Shown here one piece after another: positions 34,058 through 45,829 of a stretch of DNA of 64,000 nucleotides; position 1 is the first letter of the stretch, and each line of letters starts with the position of its first letter. The stretch comes from Cycas panzhihuaensis (taxonomy: Eukaryota > Cycadophyta), in NCBI GenBank assembly GCA_023213395.1, contig CM041465.1:240133741-240197740 (forward strand). The letters are read 5' to 3'. Below the pieces are notes generated by a model. The model was not told the origin of the DNA and ran no database searches. It saw only the letters and a list, made by a program, of their open reading frames with translations. Position numbers and translations under genes: made by a program.

Positions 34058-35253
34058 CTGCCGTGGCCGCTGGCTCCTCTACTCGGGTGATATCCTCTCC
34101 TCCTGGCTCCCTGCCAGCTGCTGGTACCTCATCCTTAGGTACCTCCTCTGCCTAGGCCTCTCCCCTTATTAGGACTGGCTCAACTCTCATCTCTCCATAT
34201 CTCCTCACGATCCGTAGCCTGCGGGCCCTAGTCACTACCCCCTCTGCTCTTCTCTGTTGCCCCTGATGAGCCTACCTCTCCTCCAGCAGTCCTGGATTAT
34301 CCTACTACTCCTCCTGCCATCCCTGAAGGACTTGCCTCTCCCGCATATCGTGATGGGCCGGCCCCATCCCCTCCATCATCGTCATCATCCAAGAGCGCTC
34401 CTGCTTCGCCTACCTCGTCATCACTGTCCCACCTCACCGTCCTATACAGATCTGCCACATAATCTGTCATGGTGAGGAGGTCTAACAATGTCACCTCCAC
34501 TGACTATCAGACGTGAGCCTGGTCCTCCATCCCCCTCAGCCGAGTCTGCCATCTGTGGACCATCGGGGCCCACTCTACTATGGGGTGTGGTCCCCTCACT
34601 GGTGCCACTGCCACAAAGTGATCAAAGAACTAGCACTAAAGCAACGTGCTATATAATAGTCGTCCCTTTCTTACTACCCTTATGGTGTCGAGCTGTGTAA
34701 CAAGGTTTGCCGCTATCATGGTGGCCCAGTCCATCCTCTCGCCTACCTCATAGCGGTGCACTGCATCCATCCAGCCACCTGGTATATCTCTATAGTTCTA
34801 TTTCCAGGAAGACCAGAATAGAATGCACAGTGTAATGAGCTTCCTCACCCAAGGAATCCTAGATATCACCATCATCTAGAAGGGAACTCCTCTCCACTCC
34901 CACCTGTCAGTCCTTGTGAAGAACATGGTTACCTCCTAATGTACTACCTCCTTGTTAGGCAGCACTCCCAGTGTCACTGGCGTCCCAGTCATCGGTACTC
35001 CCAAAATTCGCCAGATGTCCCTCAGCATCACCATCACATCTCCTACCTAAGGCAGATGGAAAACGTGCCTCCTCCTATCCCAATGTGATACTATATCGAC
35101 CAAAATTCTCTGATCATATGCGAACTGAGGTGTCTTCAAGGCCTTGTACAAGCCACACCTCCGCAGGATCTCCTTGTCTTTCCGGGACATCATCTCGATG
35201 TAGCTCAACATCGCCATGCCTATGTTCTCATGGTTATCCACTGCGATGATAGT
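34058..35253 (-). pseudogene. Antisense accessory gene of C, plant-mobile-domain-like exon
   Basis: Between a 3' splice site (gttggtag, 35254) and a 5' splice site (gcag|gtgagg, 34057). 35241-35047 reads MDNHENIGMAMLSYIEMM, RRCGLYKALKTPQFAYDQRIL and VSHWDRRRHVFHLP, then, past a stop, the WRILGV block and ISRIPWVRKLITLCILFW, VGERMDWATMIAANLVTQLD and FFDHF. Ends with an acidic and Pro/Ser linker (34500-34058). B and C agree in frame and splice sites, which supports a real protein-coding gene once carried by the family. Confidence 0.65.
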
Positions 35254-36430
35254 CTACCAACATCAAAACTAGTCAAAGTCAGTCTCATGTAAGTCATCTC
35301 TACTCCTGGCTCTCTCTCAGCTCTCTCTGGTTGAGATTTGGGGCCTTATGGCCCCTCATCTTCTTTTTTCTGCTATTCTGCCTTTATACTGTGCTAAACT
35401 TAGCGGTACTGCTAAGTTTAGCTCAGGTCCCGTGGCGATCAGGGCCTCACGGTAAAGATCGTGGCACCACAATCTTTATCACGGTACGAATGGCACCCCT
35501 CCAAAAGGGGAGGTTTCTGCCCCAAAACTTTAAAAAAATTCTTTTAGTGGACCCCGTGGGGTGCACTAGGATCGGGGCTCCCTAATGCCCAGGTCCCGCC
35601 TCTATCTGGGTCTAATTCATACTATGAGAGGCTTCCATTTTCCCATAAGAGGCACAAAAACTACTCAAAAATCTATAAAAAGCAATGAATTTGAAACTTT
35701 GAAATGGGTAGGGTTTTGTGAGATCCACTCACTAAATCTGGTCTCGCTATCGTCATCGTGTCTTGATGATCTCACTAGCTCTCTCTGCGCTATGATCTAA
35801 CGGTCAGATCGTCCCTTGCGTGCCTCCAAAGTCGGGCGGTGCTTTGCTGTGTAAGGGAATGGCTCTAGTTTCTCACGAGAGCCGGTGAAAATAAATCCAT
35901 TTTCCATACGAATTTCCTTATATAGATGGGGGCCCCGACGGGTACTTCTTCCATTTTTGACCTCGCGACAGCCGTTGGGACTGTCCTGTTTCCCCAATCA
36001 CCTTTGCCTTTTGGCCTTGTCACCTATTGTGCTCTTTTGATGGCCTTTTTACGCTCTCTTGTAGGTGCATTTATGGTGCCTCATTTTTGCACTTTTTCCC
36101 AGGGCCCTTTTGTCTCGTTTTACATGCCACTCTTGTGCATGCCTAAGTTTATACTCATTTAGCTCATTTCCACACCCCTTTTTTTCTCCTGGGGTCTCTA
36201 AAGGGAATGCTCCCTCGTTTGGGGGTATGTTTTGCTTCCCGAAGCGACCTTTGGTGCTCTAGGGCACTTTTTCTCTGCCCGCTCTCAGGTAGTGGTTGGA
36301 CTGCTTGCTATCATCCTTGGGTAGCCTCATTGCTAGATCCTCCTACCCTTCATGGCCACTTTTTGCTTGCATTTTGAGTATTGCTTTCATTCCATCATTG
36401 TTTATTTACTACTAGGACTTTGTATCACCC
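35254..36430. promoter_or_regulatory. Divergent spacer between the antisense gene and RNase H (C)
   Basis: Perfect 12-bp palindrome gctaaacttagc-ggtact-gctaagtttagc (35393-35422), a second one taaagatcgtggcaccacaatcttta (35453-35478), the ggctct...agagcc hairpin near 35860-35885, and ccttatatag (35916-35925). The order is as in B. Confidence 0.6.
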
Positions 36431-36850
36431 ATGTCCCTCTACATTTTTACCGACGACAGAAGCCACGGTAACCCTAGACCTTCTGCTGCTGCGTAGATCC
36501 TCCGTAGCCCCTCTGGACATGATTTCCTATGCTGTGGGGTCTTCCTCCCAGAGGCTACCAATGATGAAGTTGAATACATAGCTATTATTGAAGCCCTTAC
36601 TGATGCTCTCCATTTCCAAAATGGACCCATCGTTTTGCTTTGTGACTCTCAAGTTGTGGTGACCCATCTCACCCAGGTTTACTAGGTGCGATGTCCTCAC
36701 TTAAGAATGCTTACTTCTGCCGCTAGATCCCTCTTGGCCCGCTTCTCATCTATTGACATTTAGCACATCCTTAGGCCCTCAACACTGAGGCAGATAGTCT
36801 CGTTCACCTCATCCTTGAGTGTTGCCTCCCTCTTCTTATTAACCATCCTT
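36431..36850 (+). pseudogene. Archaeal-type RNase H (aRH) of element C
   Basis: MSLYIFTDDRSHGNPRPSAAA then a TAG, LRSPSGHDFL, FLPEATNDEVEYIAIIEAL, LLCDSQVVVTHLTQVY, a TAG, then VRCPHLRML and ARSLLARFSSIDI. It aligns residue by residue with B and shows the frame B lost near 22790. The final Asp block is damaged. Confirms the separate 3' RNase H as a feature of the family. Confidence 0.85.
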
Positions 36851-37267
36851 GAGGCTTGTCCGACCGCCCTGTCGCCCAAGCCCCAGGTCGCCACGTACCT
36901 CACTTTGCGATTCGTTCGTACCTCTGAAACCTAGCCACTAATGAGGCTAAACTATGGTGAGTACCAATTTTGTTTACTCTTCTACTTGATTATGCACATC
37001 TCTCTGCATCTTTTGTGGTGGGGGCAGCCCCCTCGCCTTTCCTATTTTTTTAGTCAGTTCCTAGGTGGCACATAGGCAGCCCCTATGTTATCTCCACCTT
37101 TACCTCCGTATCCACGCATTTCGCCACGACACTCCCTGGCGCCCTTGCCTACTATTATGATCTTGATTTATATATCTATTTACACATGTGCTACTGATAG
37201 TTGTATTGCCAGCATTCACCATTGCACCATGCTTCCAAGTGGTGAAGCTCTGTTGCCAAGGGGGCAG
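36851..37267 (+). other. 3' tail and polypurine tract of C
   Basis: No gene. aagggggcag at 37258-37267 is the polypurine tract next to the 3' LTR. Confidence 0.8.
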
Positions 37268-39984
37268 TGTTTCCCAGCTTTTGGGAATGGATACGGAGTG
37301 GTCGACTCAGGTAAGTGCAGGTATGCTTCTCACCTTATCCTTGCTTTCTTTTGAGATGAGTGTATACTTGCATGTTGTGATCTCGTAGATGATCTTGTCG
37401 TCATCTACACTTATTCAGCCTATGACGACTATAGCGAGGCACATTCCCAGTGAGTGTGGCATCTTGGTGGCCTTTCCACTTCCCACATTCTGCCCTACTC
37501 ACCTCGAGACCCATTTGGCTCATGTCACCCCTGCCCATATGATGACTCGTCATTGTTTGGTTAACTTGTCACATCTTTTGAGTCCTATTTTTGCTCTTAT
37601 GACTTGTTTGCCCTTGGGTAGGTGTCTCAGCCCCCCACCAGTCTCCTTGGTCATTGGCCCACATCCTAGTCTGGCTATTTAGGCCAAATTTGGCCTCTGG
37701 TCCCGTACCACAGTAAATATCGTGATACTGCCATAAATATTGCGATACCACTAAATTTACAGCAGTGCGACTATCTCAGTTTGCTTTTAAAAATCTGCTG
37801 TGGTAATTCTTGCATTTATTGCAGAACTTCCATGTGTTTCGTGACTTGACTCACCGCCAACTATGCCCTAATTGCTTGTTTAGGGTTTAGGCTGGGTATT
37901 TAAGTCTTCACTAAGTCATTTTTAGGATCTTTTATCTCATCTTTTGGCTCATTTTTATAAGGATCTCAAGGAAAAATGCTCTGTGCTCTGTTATTCACTA
38001 CTATTACAGGACCTGCAACCATTCTCTAGTGCCCAACTCTCCTTTGGTATGGCTGTGACATCTTCCCAGCCCTTTGCATACCTTGGAGAGGGCCTCCTTA
38101 GAGAGTTTTCAGCATTTCCTTACCCAGGCAGCCATCAAGCATCCTCAAGTGTAAGTGTTTGCTTTAGCCTCATTAGTGGGGGTTTTATACCTACTATTCC
38201 ACAATCCTTTGGTAGATTTCTCAGCCTTCTTCCAGCAGTTCTTGACTGAGGCAAAAGCCTCCCTTCTCTTCCTTAGGTATTTGTTGGTTTAAGTTTCTCT
38301 CTTGTCTAATTTATGCCTTATTTTGCATATCATTTCTAGTTCTTCTTGGTTTGCTCTGTGAAGGTTGTTCTTGTCTTGCTTTAGGCTATCCTTTTTCTGC
38401 CATTAGGGCCTCCTTTCCTGCATTTTCTTACCCAAGATAGCGGTAAAGAGGGGATATATAAGGTTTGGGTGAGAGATGGGTGGATTCCACACCACCTCCC
38501 ATGCTCCTTAAGAGGCTCTTTGCCCTCCAAACCTTCCCTTTTGCCTCGTGCTGCTCTTGGTAGTGAAACAAGGGTTTGTTAGGCTATTTTTAGCTGCTGA
38601 AATCAGTGTTGTCACTCATTGCAGTGCTGATTTGAGGGCTCACATCTCGATCTGGGCAACTCACATAAGCCCCGACTACTTGTCCCTTGCCCAACTTCTT
38701 TCTTGGTAACCCGGTTTACTGTCCTTAGTACCCTGGCTTGTTGTAGATCCTTTTGGGCCCTTTTTAACTCTTGTTGCCTCCATTTCTAGCTTCTTGCATA
38801 GCCATACCCTTGCTACCTTGTGGCTTCTTGAGGGAGGGTAGGGTTATTCCTTGCGGGATGTGGGCCACTCCAAGGCTTACCAGTTTACCGATCATTTATT
38901 TTGGTTGTTTTTCCACTATAGTTTATCATCGTAATATTGAATACTAATGTGCATTTATTTAAGTTTATGCTTGTCTCATATATACATGTATTGTTAGGAT
39001 TTTCTATTATATGCTAACACCCTTTCTCCGGGAAGGGGGGTACTCTCATTTACTTGCAGGTACACAGAGGATGCAAAGGACCCGTTCCTTTTCCTCACTC
39101 ATAGGTAAGTGCTTCTATTTATGTTTTACTTTAGTATTTCATTTGTTGCTAGCATCTTGTTCCTTTCTTTTCCTTTCTTGGTGCTTTAGTACCACTTTCG
39201 GGGAAGGTAAAGAAGCCCCACGTTCCAGTCTACCACAACCCTTCACGTCCGTCGTGCTTTGTGGAGCAACTTCGGGTACCTCGTGGGAATACCGCCATTT
39301 CAATGCACCTCCATTCTGGGCACACACTCTCACTCTACCTCATCACCCTTTTTTCGTTTGAGTTTTTTGTACAATAGTAATTAGCTCATTAGAAAGAGAA
39401 AGGGAAACTAACCCCCATCTTGATTTATATTTCATTTACTTTATTTCTTGCATTATATTGGTTATAGGAAAAGGTCCTAGGAAGTCTTCCCCTTTCACCT
39501 TTCCCCCTTTTTCCTTGCAAACTTCCCCCTTGCTTCATCAACTTACTTTGCTTAGTTAGTTTTCTTGCACACATCGTAACTTGTTCCCTTTAGTTATTTC
39601 CTTTGTGCTCTCTCAGTTTTTCGCCTAGCCGGGTAACCGAGGGGATCCCATTCATAGGCCATTTGCTTCCCTACCTTTTCCTCATTTCCCTCTGCTCTAG
39701 GAAAACCCTTGAAGGGTTCTCTCCTTCCCCTTTCAGCCATCTAAGGGTGGGAGGATCCTTCCCTTAGGTCAACCTAGGCTAACCCTATACCTTTCCCTTC
39801 TCGTTTGAAGTGGGGAACCACTTCTAGGTAGCTAGATACCATTTGCAAGTCCCGAACTCACGCTCCGGTGCATGGGGTGCCTTGCATGGTATTTGCCTTA
39901 CTTGTAGGTCTTTCCTCAATTGTGCCATCGACTGCCCTTACTATTCCTACTCAGTTAGGTAGCTATCCCGTAAATGCACATCCA
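37268..39984 (+). repeat. 3' LTR of element C (2717 bp)
   Basis: tgtttcccagcttttgggaatgg ... gtaaatgcacatcca, followed by TSD gtttc. U3 motif cluster (gtaccacagtaaatatcgtg) at 37705-37800 and a TATA-like gggtatttaag near 37895. No genes. Confidence 0.93.
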
Positions 39985-39989
39985 GTTTC

Positions 39990-40806
39990 CTTCAGGAGGA
40001 AGCTTATAAAGGCGATAGAAGAATAGGAGAAAGAGAGTTGTAAGAGCTTATTGGAGCTTCTTAGAGGAAGAAATGAGGAATTTTTTGGGATTTATACTCA
40101 TCCCTAGCCCTAATTAAGCAATTAGGGTTAGGCTGGGATTTAGGGAGCAACTAATCCACGTGGCAATTTCGTGAAAAATATAAAAATTACCACGGTAGAT
40201 TAAAAAAAGTAGAAGTGGATAGTCGCACCATGGTAAACTTCATGGTACTACAGAAGTTGCTGCGGTGTGGGACCAGAACATAATAAAAAGGGAAATAAGG
40301 ATCTTGGGGACCCTAGAAGAGGGTATCATAAGCCTAGGAGGGGCTGGCCTTCCTATCTAGGTGGCTGGGGATAGTCCAAGTGAGCAAATGTACTAGACTA
40401 GATAGGGCATCAAGAGGTAGGGATTCCAAGAAACCTATGGACAGACACAAAAATGCCAACCACCCGTAGTGAAATGCTAGGGCTATAATATGGTGAGAAA
40501 GGTGTGAGTGGGTCACACAAATTAGTCAATGCTCAAGGCAATGTGGAGGTGCAACGGAGGGTTATAAGGTACCATAAGGGTAATGCCTCATAGAGAAGTA
40601 TGTTCCGCGGGTCGTCATAGGCTAGGGACATGCAACATGATCAAGCAGTAAGATGCATGGCAATCACAAAGATGAAGCACTCAATCATGTAATGAATCAA
40701 ACAATTCTTCAATCTACCTCTTGAAATGACTAAGAAGGGAGATGGGAGCATGGCTATGCTTACTTGAATCGACCTATCCATACCTATTCTCAGTAGATGG
40801 GAAACA
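39990..40806 (-). repeat. 5' LTR of element D, outer part
   Basis: Continues the LTR broken at 9261. On the minus strand it begins tgtttcccatctactgagaat and ggtcgattcaagtaagc, matching the C LTR start. The motif cluster (accatggtaaacttcatggtac) is at 40215-40240 and a TATA-like gagtataaatccc (minus) is near 40100. Confidence 0.78.
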
Positions 40807-43800
40807 AGTACTAAGACTAATAAAAGTCTAAAGGTTTCGAGAAGGATTAGGTTACCCTCAAAGGGCATCTGCACATCAAAATATAGGTTCAAGGACCCAT
40901 AACTATGCATTACCCTTTTTCTCTCTTCTAAATACCTTTCTTGATGTGAATGGGAGAAAGAGAGCATCCTTAAGTGACTGAGTAGCCTAAGTAGAGGCTC
41001 TCCTATCATTGGGAGGAGAGAAGAGGTGCTAAATCTCCTTACAAAAGAGGAAACTAGTGAAACAAGGAAAGTCCCTTCAAAAAAGGGGGTTCAAGATGGA
41101 AGCAAGGTAAGGGGCACCAACCTTAGATGGCCTATTTAGAGTCTAAGGGTTTATCCTTAGAGGTTAAGGTTTTGAATGTTGAGAATAGAAGGATAGGACA
41201 TTACCATGATCAACTCCTCCCAATTAAGTTTCTTTTATTTCTCAAAAGTAATGGCGAGGTTATGATGGTTTGTATGTCTCCCAAGAGGTTACTCTTGGGG
41301 GTTAGGATCTTAGGTGTCAAGAAAAGTAGAGGAGGATGTTGCTACAACAAACCCCTCTTAACAAGTTTAAATATTCTATTTACTTAAATTTATATAAGTA
41401 ACCAATGCCCTCTTATCCTTGGTGAAAAAAAAGGAGCAGGAAGCTTCCCTTTAGAAAGAGGATCAAGAGGAAAAAAAGAGCACTCCTTTTGGAAATGAGG
41501 TGAAAACGATGCTGAGATTTAGAAGAATGGTTAGTCAGAATGTTTTATTTATACCCAAGAGGGTTACCTCTAGGGGTTGGGGTATCAGAGCTGAAATTAC
41601 AAAATAGAGAGAATGTTGCAACCATCTAATTGTAACTAAGTTACAAATTCTTCTTTGGTTATAAGAAGAATAAGGGGTGGAGTTAGGATGCAAAAGAGGA
41701 GTAGTGAGGGAATGTTACAACTATCTAGCTACAACTAGGTGGTAAGTTCTTCTTGGGTTGCAAGAAGAATGAAGAGGTTTTTCAAGGTTATATTTGTTAT
41801 TTTGTTGAGATGAGATCTAGTTTTATGCAAAAATGATTGTTGTAAAATTTATAAAATTAAGGCAAACATACAAATAGACATATAACTTTTCTCTCTCATC
41901 CCTCCCTCACTCTCTTTCATTTTTATTTATATGTTAGGGTTGCAATATGATAAATGAATTGTGAGAGAATATTACCACAATCTCTTTCTAACTAAGTTTC
42001 TTTTCTTTTTGTTTAAAAGCAAGAAGCAAAAACAGAAAAACATGTAACTTATGTTTCCTATTTATGCATGAAGGCAAGCTTATAATATTTTATGAGTTTC
42101 CTTTTTTATGCAACATGTAGAGCTATAGAGGAGGGTATGCAAATCTTTCCTTCTAGGCAAGAAGGGAAAGGAATATAGTATGTTTATGTTACATTTTCCT
42201 ATATGTGATGCATACATGCAAAAGGGAAACCAATATGTTTTACATTTGCAATTTTCCTTTTAAGGAAGGAAGAGAGAAAAAGGAAAAGGAAGGAAGAGGT
42301 TGGAAAGACTGCACCCATTTTCGTGATGTTTGGTGTCGAGATGCAATCCATCTTCATGTGTATACCTTATCGATGCCTTTGCTTCCTCTAATTATTACAA
42401 ACATTGTTGCAATTGGAGGGAGGGGCTTCCTTACCTTCCCTAATTGTACAACAAAGAAAGAAAGAAATAAAATACAATTAAAATAAAACTTAAAACTAAA
42501 TAAAATGTTACCTTCATGTGTGTGTGTGTATGTGTGTGAATTTTCTTCTAGTAAGATGTTGTTAAAAAAAAAAAGGTTGTAATTTACATATCTCATAACT
42601 CAAAATCTCACCATACAACACTAGGGAGAAAAGAGGGGAAAAAAGGAGAAAGGAGGATTCACCTTAGAATGGCAAGCTCCTCCATAATGTGAGGTTCCTC
42701 CCAAATGGCTATAGGTGTCTCACTCTTGGATGGTGGTTTCGGGTAAGAATCCAAGTGTAGGGTGAAGGAGTGAAAGAAATGTTGTTTGTTTCACTACCAA
42801 ATGTCACACTAGTTGCAATGATGGATGGTAGGATGCTTAGAGGCTTTAAGGAGGGGATTAACCTAGTGAAGAGAGGCTTTTGGAGTAAAAAACTAAGCTC
42901 AAAGCCCTTCCTATGATCTCCTTTAGCTGGCCAAGTCCTCCAATTACCATAAGCTTAGTAAGTGAAACAAGAGGGTTTTATGAATGATGGAGGTGTTGCC
43001 TCCAACGTTTATACTAGGGAAACTCCAAATAAATATAAAAATGGTTTTCAAACCATGAAATCACCAAAATCTATAGCAAATAACGAGAGAGACTAAGAGA
43101 AACATAAGCATTTGATAGCAAAAATTAGAGGAGAATGAGCTTACTCATTGGTTGAAGGGAATGTTGACATAAGTTGTAAGTATACTATGGGAAACAAGCC
43201 TTGTTGGGAGGAAAATCTAGACTTTAGGGTGAGATCAAGAAGCTCCCTCTCTGATTCCCTAACTTGGGGAGGTTCTCAAGCTTCATTAGAGTTGATTTCT
43301 CATTGATTATTACTTCGCTACCCTAAGAATGATGAGAAAACTCTATTTGAGTATGTTCCTTTGAGAAGAAGAAAGTTTGAGAGAGTCCAATTAGATCCAT
43401 AATGGGATTAAAAAATCCTTTTTGTTGTCTAAGGCCTCTCACGACTATTAGGCCCCGATCTAGGTAGGTCCCAAGGTGAGATCTTGTGTCAGAAGGTAAT
43501 TAATGCCAAAAACTAGCTATTTCTGGCTGTAGGTAGTAATATAACAGTCACCCCATGAATATGTTCATGGCATTGCTAATATATTTACAGTCCCACAAAT
43601 ATAATAGTAGAGCACAACTATCAAGGTGAGATAGGTAGAAAATAGAGTGGGGCTATAACAAAAGCTTAGAATTTATAAAAATCAAATAAGAAAAGTATCA
43701 TGCACTTTAATAAAAGTGAAAGAAATAGGGAGGGGATGGTTGCTAGGGCTTGTAATCCCCTCTAGATGATGGGTCTATCAAATTAATATTGACAAGAGGC

Positions 43801-44313
43801 TTACTAAGCAATGGAAACATCTTTAAAACAAAGTAGAATAGGCCAAAATCTTAAGGAAATGGTGCCAAATGGTAGAAACCAGGGAAAATAAGTGAGTATA
43901 CCTCATACATAATGAGAAAAGGGGGCTGCATCTTGCCATGGGGGGCCTCAACAACTCTCCTTAGTAGACCAAGAGATGAATGAGGTGTAATATGAAGGGA
44001 AGATGTAACCAAAAGGCATGAAACAAGTTGTAGATCATGTGAATTTGTCTACAAAAGCCTTTGAGTACCCATAACCAAGGGGAAAATCACTGTGGGAGCT
44101 ATATATTGCCATTGGATTAGAGTCCTAATTGTCATAGGAAAAAGATCACACATAAGCAAGAGATTAAGCATGCAACTCAGGTAGCCAGATAATCATACAA
44201 TTATTATATATCTCAATAATCAAAGAAAATGTGACAAAGTTAAAGGAAAAGAAAATATACTTGATCTTACTTATGTGGTGTTGTCCAAATCCATTCTTGG
44301 AAGCCAGAAAACA
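40807..44313 (-). repeat. LTR-like sequence E of the same Gypsy group
   Basis: No gene is seen in these 3.5 kb. Blocks match the D LTR: catctgcacatcaaaatataggtt (40868-40891) against 8048-8071, and ggggcttccttaccttccc (42422) against 8873. The outer end on the minus strand is tgttttctggcttccaagaatgg (44313 inward), a decayed form of tgtttcccagct. Longer than other LTRs here, so it may hold further insertions I cannot delimit. D entered at its inner end. Confidence 0.6.
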
Positions 44314-44643
44314 CTTACCTTCCCTAAGTTCAAATGGAAAATTACAAAAATAAAAAGAAAGAAAAGAGACAAAGCAAAAATATACACCAACTATGATGCC
44401 AAAACATGAATTAGAATTACCTTGCAATGAATGCCACCTTGCAAGTAAGAGTAGATATTCCACCTACAAAATGAGAGTAAGAAAACTACTCATAAGAAAT
44501 ATATGATATATAAATATATTTATGCAAATATTTCTAATATATTTTGTTATTCTTTTATAAACTAAGAAATAAAATAGAACGTTATTATGCTTCTTCTCAA
44601 AATCTTAACATGCAAAAATAAGAGAAGATGGAAATGAAGAGGA
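44314..44643 (-). repeat. LTR J, left fragment
   Basis: Starts ...ccttaccttccctaagttc, the same LTR block as 8880 and 42428, so E is inserted in another LTR of the group. Cut by element F at 44643; continues at 51093. Confidence 0.55.
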
Positions 44644-45091
44644 TGTAGGAAAAAAAATGTAGGCCCAAATGCTCTTATACCAAATGTAGGAAAATAATTA
44701 CAGGAGAATATGGCAGAATATAGAATAATCTTCAATAGATCAATACATCAATACATTATTGTAGGATAAACATATGAAACTTCTATATTCAATCCATTGT
44801 GAGAAGTGAGCATTACAAATTTCCTAAATAAGGGCAGTGTCTAAAGACACCAGGGTTGCACACCCCTCAATATTTATAATTTTGGGAGAGAAGGGAAACT
44901 CCTTAACCCTTGAAATTAAAATTAACAATAAAATAATGCTGAATTAACTCAAATGAAACTAACTCAAATTAACATTAACTTACCTTAACTTACCTACACA
45001 TGTTGAGCACCCACATGTGTAAAATAAGGTTGATGAGGTGTACAATCCTGGTTGGAAGATGGGAGTGGAGTGATAACGATTAACTCTAACA
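44644..45091 (-). repeat. 3' LTR of element F
   Basis: Plus-strand ends tgtagga...ctctaaca. On the element strand it starts tgttagagttaatcg. 448 bp, same length as 50645-51092. Confidence 0.92.
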
Positions 45092-45399
45092 TTCTCCCCC
45101 TTAATGGTCATCACAAACACTTGTATCTTCTCCTTGAACTTATAGAACTTGTATTTGAAAAAAACTTTAAAACTCTGATCTTTATCAACCCTTCTCATCC
45201 TTATAGCCACATATGTCTCTTTATCATGGAATGATATAAAAAAACTATAAGTAGATAAAACTTGATTCAAATATAGATGAATAGCTATAATTTTGACTTT
45301 GTCAACTAGAACATTAAGAAGGCTTTGAACTTGAACTTTGTCTTTTGTAGTTTTTATACTATGAACAAATGTCATATCATTAGGTTCATTCTTTGTCAT
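44980..45399 (-). CDS. Unidentified ORF at the 3' end of F, running into the LTR
   Basis: 139 codons without a stop in an otherwise stop-rich element. Lys- and Val-rich, with FKVFFKYKFYKFKEKIQVFV, and passes through the polypurine tract as TIKGENV into the LTR. I do not recognise a domain. It may be the C-terminal end of a former gag-like protein or chance. Position just after the gag remnant fits a degraded polyprotein end. Confidence 0.35.
   Translation of the reverse strand: MTKNEPNDMTFVHSIKTTKDKVQVQSLLNVLVDKVKIIAIHLYLNQVLSTYSFFISFHDKETYVAIRMRRVDKDQSFKVFFKYKFYKFKEKIQVFVMTIKGENVRVNRYHSTPIFQPGLYTSSTLFYTCGCSTCVGKLR
45092..45102 (-). other. Polypurine tract of F
   Basis: aagggggagaa on the minus strand, directly before the 3' LTR, the usual Copia form. 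Confidence 0.88.
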
Positions 45400-45521
45400 A
45401 TCATAGGATTCATTCTCCCCCTCAAATGGAGGATCAAGTACTTGTGTAGCAAGTTGGTCCTACATTTGATTTGAATCTTCATGGGTGTTGTTATTATGAT
45501 TCACCTGTTCTATCACCTATC

Positions 45522-45818
45522 TCACATGCTCATCAAAAATATCATCAAATACATGGAGGGTATCTCCCCCATAAGTGAAATCAATATATCCCAAATAGAT
45601 TTAGAAGTAGTTAATTCATAAACCTTTGAAAAAACATCATCATTCATAGTGTAAAATAATAATCCTAAAACTTCATTGTCCTTTCTAAAATTTTCTTTAA
45701 TACTGATATCACATTCATATTGCAAATATTTCAAAAGATCATGTTCAATACAATAGTCTTGCATAGTCTTATGCCAAATTAAAAAATTGTGCCCATCGAA
45801 AATAGAAAATTGTGCCAT
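45522..45818 (-). pseudogene. Element F gag remnant (UBN2-like)
   Basis: ATG at 45818 gives MAQFSIFDGHNFLIWHKTMQ, DLLKYLQYECDI, and LLFYTMNDDVFSKVYELTTS then KSIWDIL, the N-terminal half of the gag found in plant Copia elements ('F.G.NF..W...M...L....W..L', then 'A......V...V....TA...W..L'). It stops at 45522 without a zinc knuckle. In a normal Copia element gag sits just after the PBS; here it sits next to the 3' LTR, so the region has been rebuilt. Confidence 0.75.
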
Positions 45819-45829
45819 TTAAAAAAAAA

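Larger units (their letters stand above)
9262..39984 (+). mobile_element. Gypsy (Tat-type) element C, split by element B
   Basis: Plus-strand element of about 16.9 kb once B and one TSD copy are removed. Order: 5' LTR (9262-11982 plus 25854-25859), PBS, gag, protease, spacer, RT, RNase H, integrase, hairpin, antisense gene, divergent spacer, archaeal-type RNase H, polypurine tract, 3' LTR. The LTRs differ at about 8% of positions in a 200-bp stretch compared by eye (10314-10510 against 38314-38510), older than B (about 3%). It still has all pol domains but with many stops. Confidence 0.93.

Noticed and set aside
44685-45091. Shorter 407-bp LTR for F
   Set aside because: Homology of the two copies extends 41 bp further, and only the longer LTR (448 bp) abuts the PBS and gives the exact TSD gagga.
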